DNA from: Streptomyces sp. NRRL WC-3742
GTDB taxonomy: Bacteria > Actinomycetota > Actinomycetes > Streptomycetales > Streptomycetaceae
NCBI RefSeq assembly: GCF_000720635.1
Contig: NZ_JOCF01000074.1
Coordinates: 14,910 to 78,909 of the forward strand
Length of the DNA stretch: 64,000 nt
Direction: 5' to 3'
Of the stretch, positions 17,209 to 25,811 are shown piece by piece. The notes below the pieces were generated by a model that was not told the DNA's origin, did not search any database, and saw only the letters and a program-made list of their open reading frames with translations. The position numbers were made by a program, and so were the translations under genes. Positions within the stretch are counted from its first letter, which is position 1; each line of letters begins with the position of its first letter.

Positions 17209-18819
17209 CTACTCCGTCGCGGGCTGCACCTGAGGGTGCGGATGCGGCTCCGGGTGCCTCTCGGGTTCATGGTGCTTCACGGGCTCGTGGTGCTTCACGG
17301 GCTCGTGGTGCTCCTCGGGCTGGGGCTGCGGGGCCGCGGCGGTGCGCTCGGCGGCCTCCCGGGCGGCCTCCAGCGCGGTGAAGACGGCCTGCCCGGCCTC
17401 GTTGCGCCGCCGCAGGTGGCCGATCACGGTGTTGGTCACCGCGATCAGCGGGACGGCGACCACCGCGCCCCCGATCCCGCCGACGATGCCGCCGGCCGCG
17501 ACGCCCAGCACCACGCCCAGCGGGTGCACCCGCACGGCCCGTCCGAGGATCAGCGGCTGCAGGATGTGGCTCTCCACCTGCATCACCACGATCAGCACCA
17601 CCAGCACCATCAACGCCGTCCACGGCCCCTGGGTGACCAGCGCGATCAGCACCGCGACGGTGCCGGTGACCAGGGCGCCGACCAGCGGCACGAAGGCGCC
17701 CAGGAAGATGATCACGGCCATCGGCATCGCCAGCGGCACGCCCAGCGCGTCCACGCCGACGCCGATGCAGACCGCGTCGATGAAGGCCACGCAGACCGTC
17801 CCGCGCACGTACGCGGTGAGCGTCGCCCACGCCTTCGGCCCGGCCCCGGCCATCGCGAAGCGGGACTGGCGGGGCAGGCAGCGCAGCGCCCAGTTCCAGA
17901 TCTTCGCGCCGTCGTAGAGGAAGAAGAAGGTGGTGAAGAAGGTCATCATCAGCGCGGTCAGCACCTCGACGGCGATCTGCGCCCCGGTGATGGAGACCGA
18001 GGTGAGCTGATCCGTGTTGGTGGTGATCGCCCCGGTGATCTGGTTGGCGAAGTCGGTGATCTGCTGGTGGGTCAGGTGGAACGGCCCGTCGATCAGCCAG
18101 TCCCGCATCTGGTCGACACCGGTCTTCACCTTGGTGGTGACGGTGCCCACGTTGTCCGTCACCTGCCAGACGACGAACCAGCCGACCAGCCCGATCCCGG
18201 CCAGACCGCTCAGGAACACCCCGCCCGCCGCCAGGGCGCGCGGCACCCCGCGCCGGCGCAGCCAGGAGACCGAGGGCTCCAGCAGCGCGGTGATCAGCAG
18301 GGAGGCCAGCATCGACAGCGCGACCAGCCGCAGCATGTCGACGACGTAGAAGACGACGTAGAGCGCGGCGCCGAGCAGCAGCAGCCGCCAGGTCGACTCG
18401 GCGGCCACCCGCAACCCCCAGGGCACCGCCTCGGCGGGGGTCGCCGGCCGGCCCGGGTGGTACTCGCGCCCGAGGGTGGCCTGCGCGGGCGGCGCGGTGG
18501 CCACGGCGACGGGCCTGGGCGCCGCGGCCGCCCCCGCCGTCGGCACGGCGGGCAGCGGCGCGGGCGCGGCCGGCGCGGGCTGCGGCACCGCGACGGCCCC
18601 GGATGCTGAGGAGACCGAGGAGGCCGAGAGCGCAGGAGAGGCCGAGGGGGCCTGGTCGATGTGCGGTTCCGCCGCCGTTCCGGCCGCGTCGGCGGCGGCG
18701 AGTTCGTGCGGTTCGGCCGCCATCGCGGCGCGCCGGCGCCGTTCGATCACGGCGGCCGCGCTCGCGACCACGGCCATGCCCTTGGCCACGGCCTTGAAAG
18801 CCTTTCCGCCCCGCGCCAT
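17209..18819 (-). CDS. AI-2E family (PerM-like) permease
   Basis: A 536-aa membrane protein. A low-complexity Ala/Pro-rich cytoplasmic N-terminus (1-140) precedes the AI-2E transporter domain (about 145-495) with about eight helices, including the long amphipathic region before GALVTGTVAVLIALVTQG. The C-terminal tail is Glu/His/Pro-rich with two tandem HEPVKH units. The family was named for AI-2 export, but most members have other substrates, including sodium-proton exchange, so the substrate is unknown. ATG 18819 is preceded by GGTGGG; a GTG four codons earlier is possible. Confidence 0.85.
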   Translation of the reverse strand: MARGGKAFKAVAKGMAVVASAAAVIERRRRAAMAAEPHELAAADAAGTAAEPHIDQAPSASPALSASSVSSASGAVAVPQPAPAAPAPLPAVPTAGAAAAPRPVAVATAPPAQATLGREYHPGRPATPAEAVPWGLRVAAESTWRLLLLGAALYVVFYVVDMLRLVALSMLASLLITALLEPSVSWLRRRGVPRALAAGGVFLSGLAGIGLVGWFVVWQVTDNVGTVTTKVKTGVDQMRDWLIDGPFHLTHQQITDFANQITGAITTNTDQLTSVSITGAQIAVEVLTALMMTFFTTFFFLYDGAKIWNWALRCLPRQSRFAMAGAGPKAWATLTAYVRGTVCVAFIDAVCIGVGVDALGVPLAMPMAVIIFLGAFVPLVGALVTGTVAVLIALVTQGPWTALMVLVVLIVVMQVESHILQPLILGRAVRVHPLGVVLGVAAGGIVGGIGGAVVAVPLIAVTNTVIGHLRRRNEAGQAVFTALEAAREAAERTAAAPQPQPEEHHEPVKHHEPVKHHEPERHPEPHPHPQVQPATE

Positions 18820-19151
18820 CCTCGTGCCCACCGCTTCCCTGCCGCTCCCTCCCGCCCACGGCGGGACGCCGTGGGTCCCGCCACGGCCGTCAGGGATGAC
18901 GCTACCGGGCGTGGGGGCGGCCGGTCCGCCCCACAGCGCGTTCGACTCGATCCACTCATTCGAAAAAAGTGGACAAATACCTATGTTCCAACCGTTTCGG
19001 ACGGAAACCTCCGGGGAGGACTCCGAACGGGGAGCCCTACCGGCAGCGGATCGAGAGCCAACCGCCGGCGGACCGGCCGCGCGGGGAGCACCAGGACCCC
19101 TCCCCGCGCGCCGCGTCCGCACCCCTCGGGGACCGGCGGCAGCCGGAACGG
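18820..19151. other. Gene-free region upstream of the AI-2E permease
   Basis: No gene is supported on either strand; open frames here are GC-bias artefacts. An AT-rich patch near 18958-18990 (ATTCGAAAAAAGTGG) probably holds the leftward promoter of the permease. Confidence 0.4.
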
Positions 19152-19202
19152 CGACGGCCCCCGGTCGGCCCGTCACGCGGACGGGTCGGCCGGGGGCCGT
19201 CG
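19152..19202 (-). terminator. Terminator of the transglycosylase gene
   Basis: 23-bp arms (19152-19174 with 19180-19202), two mismatched positions, five-base loop. It lies 17 bp past the stop of the leftward transglycosylase gene. Confidence 0.85.
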
Positions 19203-19219
19203 GAAAGAGCGGGGGCTCC

Positions 19220-19945
19220 TTAGTACCAGCTGTGGCTCTGCCAGAACGACCAGGCGCCGCAGGGGCTGCCGTAGCGGCTGTTCATGTAGCCGAGGCCCCA
19301 CTTGATCTGGGTGGCGGGGTTGGTGCGCCAGTCGGCACCGGCGGAGGCCATCTTGGAGCCGGGCAGCGCCTGGACCAGGCCGTACGCGCCGGAGCCCTTG
19401 TTCGTCGCGGTGTAGTCCCAGCCGCTCTCGCGCTTCACGATGTTGCTGAAGCACTGGAACTGGGCGTCGTCGCCGACGATCTGGCGGGCGATGTCCTGGA
19501 CGGAACCCGGGCTGACCGAGACCGGGGGCGCGCTGTCGGTGGCGGTCAGCGCCGACCGGGCCTTGGACCGGTTGGCGGCCTCGGCCTTGCGGGCGTCGTC
19601 CGCGGCCTTGGCGTCGGCGTCGGCCTTCGCCTGGGCAGCGGCCTTCGCCTGGGCGTCCGCGGCGGCCTTCTGGCGCGCGGCCTCCTCGGCGGCCTTCTGC
19701 TCGGCGGCGGCCTTGACGGCGGCGTCGGCGGAAGCCTGCTGGGCGGTCGCCTGCTGACCGATGTTGTCGCTGATGGTCTGCGCCTGGGCGCCAGAGGGGA
19801 CTTCGGCAAGCAGGGTCGCGCCGGCGACGTCGACCGTCTGCGTGGTCTTGCCCTCGCTGCCCGAGGCCATGCCCACGACGGCACCGACTGCGGTGACGGC
19901 GGTGGCAGAGGCCACAGCGACTCCCCGGACCGAGATCCGAGTCAC
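19220..19945 (-). CDS. Secreted lytic transglycosylase-like protein (SLT fold)
   Basis: A 241-aa exported protein. The signal sequence begins MTRISVRGVAVASATAV. An Ala/Lys-rich coiled-coil-like linker (about 45-130) precedes a compact lysozyme-like domain (about 150-241) with VKRESGWD (catalytic Glu), GAYGLVQALPG and a C-terminal WSFWQSHSWY. Such proteins cleave peptidoglycan glycan strands during growth or germination. The start is GTG 19945 because AAGGA lies six bases upstream; the upstream MLEGIH has none. The leader is long, and related actinobacterial cell-wall hydrolases are often under a c-di-AMP riboswitch, which I could not confirm here. A terminator follows. Confidence 0.88.
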   Translation of the reverse strand: MTRISVRGVAVASATAVTAVGAVVGMASGSEGKTTQTVDVAGATLLAEVPSGAQAQTISDNIGQQATAQQASADAAVKAAAEQKAAEEAARQKAAADAQAKAAAQAKADADAKAADDARKAEAANRSKARSALTATDSAPPVSVSPGSVQDIARQIVGDDAQFQCFSNIVKRESGWDYTATNKGSGAYGLVQALPGSKMASAGADWRTNPATQIKWGLGYMNSRYGSPCGAWSFWQSHSWY

Positions 19946-20296
19946 ATGGATTCCTTCCAGCATCGCCCACGCGTGACCGTACGGGCGCAAGATGCCCCTG
20001 AACACGGACCTCCGCACGGTGCTCTGGTCACGGGAGGTGCTGGCCCGGCGTCCGGTCGAGATGAGGCGACCGAGCGTTTGGATCGGGCGGCGTACGGCCC
20101 ATCGGTCTTCAATTGTGTGTCCACCGACCGGAGTTGGCGGACCATCCGGGGCCTGACCCCCGATACTCGGAGGCCCTGCCGCGCCGTACGCGGGGCCTGA
20201 CAGAACCCTCACCATGCCGCAAGCGACGGTGTCGACGCAATTCCCGCCCGCGTGGCGCATGTCACATTCACCGTGACGTCACAGGCGCACGGGAAG
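19946..20296 (-). other. Long upstream region of the transglycosylase gene
   Basis: About 350 bp with no supported gene. It contains several GC-rich inverted stretches and the AT-rich TTCAATTGTGTG (20108-20119). A structured 5' leader is possible, but I cannot assign a riboswitch class by eye. Confidence 0.35.
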
Positions 20297-20326
20297 CGGG
20301 GCCCGCTCCCTCAGAAGCGGGCCCCG
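20297..20326 (-). terminator. Terminator of the PhoH-like gene
   Basis: Perfect 11-bp stem (20297-20307 with 20316-20326) with an eight-base loop, 48 bp beyond the stop of the leftward phoH-like gene. Confidence 0.8.
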
Positions 20327-20374
20327 CGCGGCCAGTTGACCGTATTGTCCGACTATGCCCCGATCAGGGGCGGA

Positions 20375-21709
20375 TCACGGCTGGATGTCCTCCAGCATCT
20401 CCGTGACCAGCGCCGCGATCGGCGAACGCTCCGAGCGCGTGAGCGTGATGTGAGCGAAGAGCGGATGCCCCTTCAACTTCTCCACCACCGCCACCACGCC
20501 GTCGTACCGGCCCACCCGAAGGTTGTCCCGCTGCGCCACGTCGTGGGTGAGCACCACCCGCGAGTTCTGGCCGATCCGGGACAGCACCGTCAGCAGGACG
20601 TTGCGTTCCAGCGACTGCGCCTCGTCCACGATCACGAAGGCGTCGTGCAGCGAGCGCCCGCGGATGTGGGTGAGCGGCAGCACCTCCAGCATCCCGCGGG
20701 AGATGACCTCCTCGATCACGTCCGGCGTGGTCACCGCGGAGAGGGTGTCGAACACCGCCTGGGCCCAGGGGCCCATCTTCTCCGCCTCGCTGCCCGGGAG
20801 GTAGCCCAGTTCCTGCCCGCCCACCGCGTACAGCGGCCGGAAGACCATCACCTTGCGGTGCTGGCCCCGCTCCAGGACCGCTTCCAGGCCCGCGCACAGC
20901 GCCAGCGCCGACTTCCCGGTGCCGGCCCGGCCGCCCATCGAGACGATGCCGATCTCCGGGTCCAGCAGGAGGTCCAGCGCGACCCTCTGCTCGGCGCTGC
21001 GTCCCCGCAGCCCGAACGCCTCGCGCTCCCCCCGCACCAGCCGCACCCGCCCGTCACCGGTGACCCGGCCCAGCGCCCGGCCGCGCTCCGAGGTGAGCAC
21101 CAGGCCCGTGTGGACGGGCAGTTCGCCGGCGCCGTCGATGTCCACCGAGGCGTCGTGACCGGCACCGAACAGCGCGTCCACCTGGTCCGCCGGGACGTGC
21201 AGCTCGGACATGCCCGTCCAGCCCGAGGTGATCGCCAACTCGGCCCGGTACTCCTCGGCGAGCAGGCCCACCGAGCTGGCCTTGATCCGCAGCGGGAGGT
21301 CCTTGGAGACCACCGTGACGTCGTAGCCCTCGGCCTGCAGGTTGCGGGCGACGGCCAGGATGCGGGCGTCGGCCTCACCTCCACCGGCGCGGTAACCGGC
21401 CGGCAGTATCGACAGGTCGGAGTGGTTGAGCTCGACGCGGATCGTGCCGCCCAGCTCCCCCACCGGGATCGGCTCGTCGAGCCGGCCGAAGCGGATGCGG
21501 TAGTCGTCGAGCAGGCGCAGCGCCTGCCGGGCGAAGTACCCCAGCTCCGGGTGGTGTCGCTTGTCCTCCAGCTCGGTGACCACCACCACGGGGAGCACGA
21601 CCTCGTGCTCCTCGAAGCGGGTCATGGCGAGAGGGTCCGCCAGGAGCACGCTGGTGTCGAGAACGTACGTGCGCCGGTCTGGTGTCCGGCGGCTCTTGGA
21701 ACTGACCAC
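20375..21709 (-). CDS. PhoH2-type protein: PIN domain fused to PhoH ATPase
   Basis: A 444-aa cytosolic protein. The N-terminal PIN ribonuclease domain (about 14-150, [13 protein letters not shown] and [11 protein letters not shown] supplying acidic metal ligands) is followed by a PhoH helicase-like ATPase (about 240-440, Walker [12 protein letters not shown], Walker B FVIVDEAQ, and LTHDVAQRD). PhoH2 proteins are RNA-unwinding ribonucleases. Many actinobacteria encode an antitoxin-like gene just upstream, but none is visible here. GTG 21709 follows GGAGG by five bases. Confidence 0.94.
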   Translation of the reverse strand: MVSSKSRRTPDRRTYVLDTSVLLADPLAMTRFEEHEVVLPVVVVTELEDKRHHPELGYFARQALRLLDDYRIRFGRLDEPIPVGELGGTIRVELNHSDLSILPAGYRAGGGEADARILAVARNLQAEGYDVTVVSKDLPLRIKASSVGLLAEEYRAELAITSGWTGMSELHVPADQVDALFGAGHDASVDIDGAGELPVHTGLVLTSERGRALGRVTGDGRVRLVRGEREAFGLRGRSAEQRVALDLLLDPEIGIVSMGGRAGTGKSALALCAGLEAVLERGQHRKVMVFRPLYAVGGQELGYLPGSEAEKMGPWAQAVFDTLSAVTTPDVIEEVISRGMLEVLPLTHIRGRSLHDAFVIVDEAQSLERNVLLTVLSRIGQNSRVVLTHDVAQRDNLRVGRYDGVVAVVEKLKGHPLFAHITLTRSERSPIAALVTEMLEDIQP

Positions 21710-21955
21710 GTGGCCTCCAGAGCGGATGACCCTGCGTCATCCGCGGCATGCCGGCCCCCGCTGCCCCGGTGGCCTCGAGGCCGGTCTGGAAGGGAGTATT
21801 CCCAGGCGAGCGGCGGTGCATTCGCGCCCCCGGCGAACTGACGGATCATTGCCGGTGAACGTTTGGCCTCGCGAGGGGCTCGGGTAGGCCAGCCCTACGG
21901 CGGTCATTCGGCGGGCGGGCCCGCCAACGGACCCCTGTCGGACCCCCGTCGGGGG

Positions 21956-22750
21956 TCAGAGACCCATTCGGCGCTGACGCTGTTCGTACGCGCGCAGGGC
22001 CCGCAGGAAGTCCACCTTGCGGAAGGCCGGCCAGTACGCCTCGCAGAAGTAGAACTCGCTGTGGGCGCTCTGCCAGAGCAGGAATCCGGACAGCCTCTGC
22101 TCGCCCGAGGTGCGGATGATGAGGTCCGGGTCGGGCTGGTCGCGGGTGTAGAGGTGCTCGGAGATGTGCTCGACGGTCAGGACCTCGGCCAGCTGTTCGA
22201 TCGAGGTGCCGCGGCCGGCCTGCTCCTGGAGCAGCGAGCGGACGGCGTCGGCGATCTCGTGCCGGCCGCCGTAGCCGACGGCGACGTTGACGGTGATGCC
22301 GTCGATCCCGGCGGTCTGCTCGGCCGCGCGCTTGAGGACGCCGGCGGTGTGCTCGGGCAGCAGGTCCAGGGCGCCGACCGGGTTGACCCGCCAGCGGCGG
22401 GCGGCGGCCAGGCCCGTGACGGCCTCCTCGATGATGCCGAGCAGCGGGACGAGCTCGTCGGCCGGGCGGTCGAGGTTGTCGGTGGAGAGCATCCAGAGGG
22501 TGACGACCTTGACGTGGGTCTCGTCGCACCAGCCGAGGAACTCGGTGATCTTGTCGGCGCCGCGCTGGTGGCCGTAGGCGGTGGAGCCGCCGGTCGCCTT
22601 CGCCCAGCGGCGGTTGCCGTCCAGGATCACGCCGATGTGGTGCGGGGTGCGCGCGAGGTGCACCTCGACGCGGCGGCCGTAGAGCCCGTACATCCCGTCC
22701 AGCAGGGTGCGCAGCCCCGGCGTCCGTTCGGCGACATCGCGCAGACCCAT
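21956..22750 (-). CDS. uppS: Isoprenyl transferase (cis-prenyltransferase)
   Basis: A 264-aa cis-prenyltransferase of the undecaprenyl diphosphate synthase family. These enzymes add isopentenyl diphosphate units with Z geometry to make the lipid carrier for cell-wall precursors. Signature regions are VILDGNRRWAK (catalytic Asp), the ARRWRVNPVG block, NVAVGYGGRHEI and the C-terminal RTSGEQRLSGFLLWQ. Streptomycetes often carry two or three paralogues with different chain lengths, so the exact product length is not certain. ATG 22750 follows GGAGGGG. Confidence 0.92.
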   Translation of the reverse strand: MGLRDVAERTPGLRTLLDGMYGLYGRRVEVHLARTPHHIGVILDGNRRWAKATGGSTAYGHQRGADKITEFLGWCDETHVKVVTLWMLSTDNLDRPADELVPLLGIIEEAVTGLAAARRWRVNPVGALDLLPEHTAGVLKRAAEQTAGIDGITVNVAVGYGGRHEIADAVRSLLQEQAGRGTSIEQLAEVLTVEHISEHLYTRDQPDPDLIIRTSGEQRLSGFLLWQSAHSEFYFCEAYWPAFRKVDFLRALRAYEQRQRRMGL

Positions 22751-23034
22751 GGTTCCCGGCCCCTCCGTGCTTCGTTCAGGTGGTGCGTCTCAGCCCCCGG
22801 CGCAGCCTACTCCGGTGGGCAGGCACCCGGTAAAGCCGCAGGTAGCGGTCTGGTCACGGTCCTGTACGGAGTCTGTCCCGGCAGGCGTGTCGGGGGTGTG
22901 GCGGGGGCCTGCCGCGGCGCGTGTCGCGCGGCGTGTCGCGGGGCTCCGGAGGGCGTTTGCGCCATGAACACGGAACGGTCTCCGATTCCTTAAGTAATCC
23001 GTAAACCGTTCGTCCAATGCTTGACGACCGGCAA
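22751..23034. other. Intergenic region between uppS and chitinase
   Basis: No supported gene. The right part holds the AT-richer chitinase promoter, including TTGACG at 23021-23026 and TTAAGTAATCC near 22990. Confidence 0.4.
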
Positions 23035-23046
23035 TGGTCTAGTCCA
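23035..23046 (+). promoter_or_regulatory. DasR-type site TGGTCTAGTCCA
   Basis: It matches the dre consensus TGGTCTAGACCA with one change. It lies 129 bp upstream of the chitinase start and just after a -35-like TTGACG. DasR, a GntR repressor released by glucosamine-6-phosphate, controls chitinase genes through such sites in streptomycetes. Confidence 0.75.
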
Positions 23047-23174
23047 GCTTGTGACCCAGGACGCAGCGACCCCCGCTCGCCTCACCGGCTCACTCCAGAC
23101 GCAACGCCCTCCCCCACACGCGGCCGCCGCGCCCCCCACCGCAGCGGCCGCTCCTCCCCCAGGAGCGTCACCCC

Positions 23175-24764
23175 ATGGCCCGTACGCCGAACCAGCCTGC
23201 CCACAAGCGCCGGCGCAGCCCCCTCCCGGCCGTCGCGGCCGGTGCCACCGCCCTCGCCATCGCCGGCGGCGGCCTCGCCCTCTTCGCCGGCGGCGCCAGC
23301 GCGGCCGTCGGCAACCTGGCCTCCAACGGCGGGTTCGAGAACGGCCTGAGCGGCTGGTCCTGCACCGGTGCCGCGGCCGCCGTCTCCTCCCCGGTCCACT
23401 CCGGCACCGGCGCGCTGCAGGCCACCCCCGGCGCGGGCGACACCGGCGAGTGCACCCAGACCATCAGCGTCCTGCCCAACTCCAGCTACACGCTGAGCTC
23501 CTGGGTGCAGGGCCCGTACGTCTACCTCGGCGCCCGCGGCACCGGCGGCACCGACCCGTCGACCTGGTCGAACCAGAACAGCTGGAACCAGCTCTCCACC
23601 AGCTTCACCACCGGCGCGAACACCACCAGCGTGACCGTCTACCTGCACGGCTGGTACGGGCAGAGCGCGTACGTGGCCGACGACGTCCAGCTGATCGGCC
23701 CCGGCGGCACCTCCACGCCGTCCCCGACCGCCACCCCGACCGCCACCGCCACGCCCACGCAGACCGCGACGCCCACTCCCACGGCGACCGCCACCCCGAC
23801 GGCGACCCCGACCCCCACGGCCACGCCGACCGCCACCCCGACCGGCACCACCCCGCCGGTCACGGGCCTGCCCGCCCACGCGATCACCGGCTACTGGCAG
23901 AACTTCGACAACGGCTCGACCGCGCAGCGCCTGAGCGACGTGCAGAGCGCGTACGACATCATCGCGGTCTCCTTCGCCGACGCGGTGCCCACGCAGACCG
24001 GCGCGATCAGCTTCACCCTGGACCCGGGCCTGTCCAAGGCGCTCGGCGGCTACACCGACGCGCAGTTCCGCGCCGACATCAAGGCCAAGCAGGCCGCCGG
24101 CAAGAAGGTCGTCCTCTCCATCGGCGGCCAGAACGGCGCCATCACGGTGGGCGACGCGACGGCCGGCAACAACTTCGCCAACAGCGCCTACGGGATCATC
24201 AAGGACTACGGCTTCGACGGCGTCGACGTCGACCTGGAGAACGGCGTCCAGGCCGGTCCGCTCGGCAACGCGCTGCACGCCCTCCAGGCCAAGGTCGGCC
24301 CGGGCTTCATCCTGACGATGGCCCCGGAGACCATCGGGATGTACAGCACCGCGGGCGCGTACTTCCAGCTGGCGCTGAACACCAAGGACATCCTGACCGT
24401 CGTCAACACCCAGTTCTACAACTCGGGCGGCATGAACGGCTGCGACGGCAAGGTCTACAACCAGGGCACCATCGACTTCATCACCTCGCAGGTCTGCACC
24501 CACATCCAGGGCGGCCTGCGGCCCGACCAGGTCGGCATCGGCGTCCCCGCCTCCTCGCGGGCGGCCGGCGGCGGCTACGTCTCGCCGACCGTGGTGAACA
24601 ACGCGCTGGACTGCCTGGCCACCGGCAACAACTGCGGCACCTTCGTGCCGCCGGCCAAGTGGCCCACCATCCGGGGCGCGATGACCTGGTCCACCAACTG
24701 GGACGCCAACAACGGCAACGCGTTCTCCACCACGGTCGGCCCCTTCGTGCACAAGATGCCGTGA
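23175..24764 (+). CDS. Secreted chitinase, GH18 with N-terminal carbohydrate-binding module
   Basis: A 529-aa exported enzyme. The signal peptide ends at about residue 43 (GGASAA). A CBM4/9-like jelly-roll binding module (about 45-175, NLASNGGFENGLSGW) is followed by a Thr/Pro linker (about 178-232, TPTAT repeats) and a GH18 chitinase domain (about 235-529). The catalytic DxxDxDxE motif is DGVDVDLE, with Glu355 as the proton donor, so the enzyme is probably active. It breaks down chitin to oligomers outside the cell. ATG 23175 follows AGGAG. The upstream DasR-type site ties it to aminosugar-induced expression. Confidence 0.95.
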   Translation: MARTPNQPAHKRRRSPLPAVAAGATALAIAGGGLALFAGGASAAVGNLASNGGFENGLSGWSCTGAAAAVSSPVHSGTGALQATPGAGDTGECTQTISVLPNSSYTLSSWVQGPYVYLGARGTGGTDPSTWSNQNSWNQLSTSFTTGANTTSVTVYLHGWYGQSAYVADDVQLIGPGGTSTPSPTATPTATATPTQTATPTPTATATPTATPTPTATPTATPTGTTPPVTGLPAHAITGYWQNFDNGSTAQRLSDVQSAYDIIAVSFADAVPTQTGAISFTLDPGLSKALGGYTDAQFRADIKAKQAAGKKVVLSIGGQNGAITVGDATAGNNFANSAYGIIKDYGFDGVDVDLENGVQAGPLGNALHALQAKVGPGFILTMAPETIGMYSTAGAYFQLALNTKDILTVVNTQFYNSGGMNGCDGKVYNQGTIDFITSQVCTHIQGGLRPDQVGIGVPASSRAAGGGYVSPTVVNNALDCLATGNNCGTFVPPAKWPTIRGAMTWSTNWDANNGNAFSTTVGPFVHKMP

Positions 24765-25540
24765 GGTTCCACCCCTGAGCCCAACTCCCCCCGGCGCGCC
24801 GCTCCTTGAGGGTGGGGCCTGCGCGCCGGCGGCAGGGCCCGCCGTACCCCACCCGGTACGGCGGGGCCCACCGGGAGGTGGAGTCCGCGCACCGGGCGGC
24901 GGCGGGCGAGCGCGGCGGCGGCCCGGACGACGGCCCACAGGCCGGCGAGCACCCCCGCGGCGAACAGCCCGCTCAGCGCCGCCGACCAGCCGTACCAGCC
25001 GAGCAGCCCGCCCAGGGCGAAGCCGAGCGGGGAGTCTCCGGGGCCCAACGCGCCCAGCCAGACGGCGAGTTCAAGCACGGCGCCGACCGCCAGCGCGACC
25101 AGCAGGCAGCGCGGCAGTGCCTCCGGCCGGCCCTCGGCCACCGCCGCCAGGACCAGTGCGGCGGCCACCCCGGCGATCAGCGGCACGGTCAGCCGGTAGG
25201 GCAGCCTCCGCACCCGGGCGTCGACGACGCCGAGCACCACGCCGACGGCGGCGGCCCAGCCCAGCGCCGGCGCCATGGCCGGCAGGCGGTGTGCCGCGTA
25301 CGCCACCGCGACGGCCACCGCCACGGCCGCCGCCTCCACCGACCAGGGGCCGGAACCGAGGCGCTCCCGGCAGTGCGGGCACCGCCCGGTCGGCGGCAGC
25401 AGCCGGAAGCCCCGCCCGCAGGACGGGCAGGCCCTGCACCAGGGTTCGCCCTCCGGCACGGCGAACCTGGCGACCAGGGCGCGCTGCCCCGGGGCCGCCA
25501 GGAGAGCGACCAACACCGCCACGACCACGACCGTCACCAC
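24575..25540 (-). CDS. Prepilin peptidase-like membrane protein with abnormal C-terminus
   Basis: A 321-aa multi-pass protein of the type IV prepilin peptidase (A24) family. The N-terminal helix is followed by a four-cysteine CRACPSC...CPHC zinc motif. The two catalytic aspartates are in GVVDARVRRLP and LGPGDSPL, the latter replacing the usual GGGD-V-K-L, so the second motif is altered. The family normally ends soon after an LPFGP-like segment (here HLPVGPAV), but this frame runs on and overlaps the chitinase gene antisense by 190 bp, suggesting a lost stop or frameshift. GTG 25540 has GGAGGAGG seven bases upstream. No pilin gene is nearby, so the substrate is unknown. Confidence 0.7.
   Translation of the reverse strand: MVTVVVVAVLVALLAAPGQRALVARFAVPEGEPWCRACPSCGRGFRLLPPTGRCPHCRERLGSGPWSVEAAAVAVAVAVAYAAHRLPAMAPALGWAAAVGVVLGVVDARVRRLPYRLTVPLIAGVAAALVLAAVAEGRPEALPRCLLVALAVGAVLELAVWLGALGPGDSPLGFALGGLLGWYGWSAALSGLFAAGVLAGLWAVVRAAAALARRRPVRGLHLPVGPAVPGGVRRALPPARRPHPQGAARRGELGSGVEPHGILCTKGPTVVENALPLLASQLVDQVIAPRMVGHLAGGTKVPQLLPVARQSSALFTTVGET
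24835..24869 (+). terminator. Terminator of the chitinase gene
   Basis: Stem of 14 bp (24835-24848 with 24855-24869) with one bulged base, six-base loop. It lies 70 bp after the chitinase stop and inside the antisense tail of the prepilin-peptidase-like frame. Confidence 0.7.
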
Positions 25541-25811
25541 GGACGCACCCCTCCTCCACCCGGCTGTCGGCCACATCCTGCCGTGCCGGCAGGGGTGCCG
25601 GGCCATGTGCCGTGCGTCTCCTTCTCCACGGGAGGGCGGCAGTGCTCCTCGCATACGCGAGCATTCCGGACATCCTGCGGCCGGTTTGGAAGGCCGCCCG
25701 ACGCCCCCGCCTGTCGATCCAAGGCCGCCCCGGAGGGGCTGTTCGAGCCCTCGGAAGCCCCCCTTCCGAGACCCGCCGAGCGGACCGTTTGTACCCCTAA
25801 AGTAGGCGGAC

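Noticed and set aside
23715..23850. Tandem repeats encoding Thr/Pro units
   Set aside because: This is the flexible linker between the binding module and the chitinase domain, not a CRISPR or satellite array.
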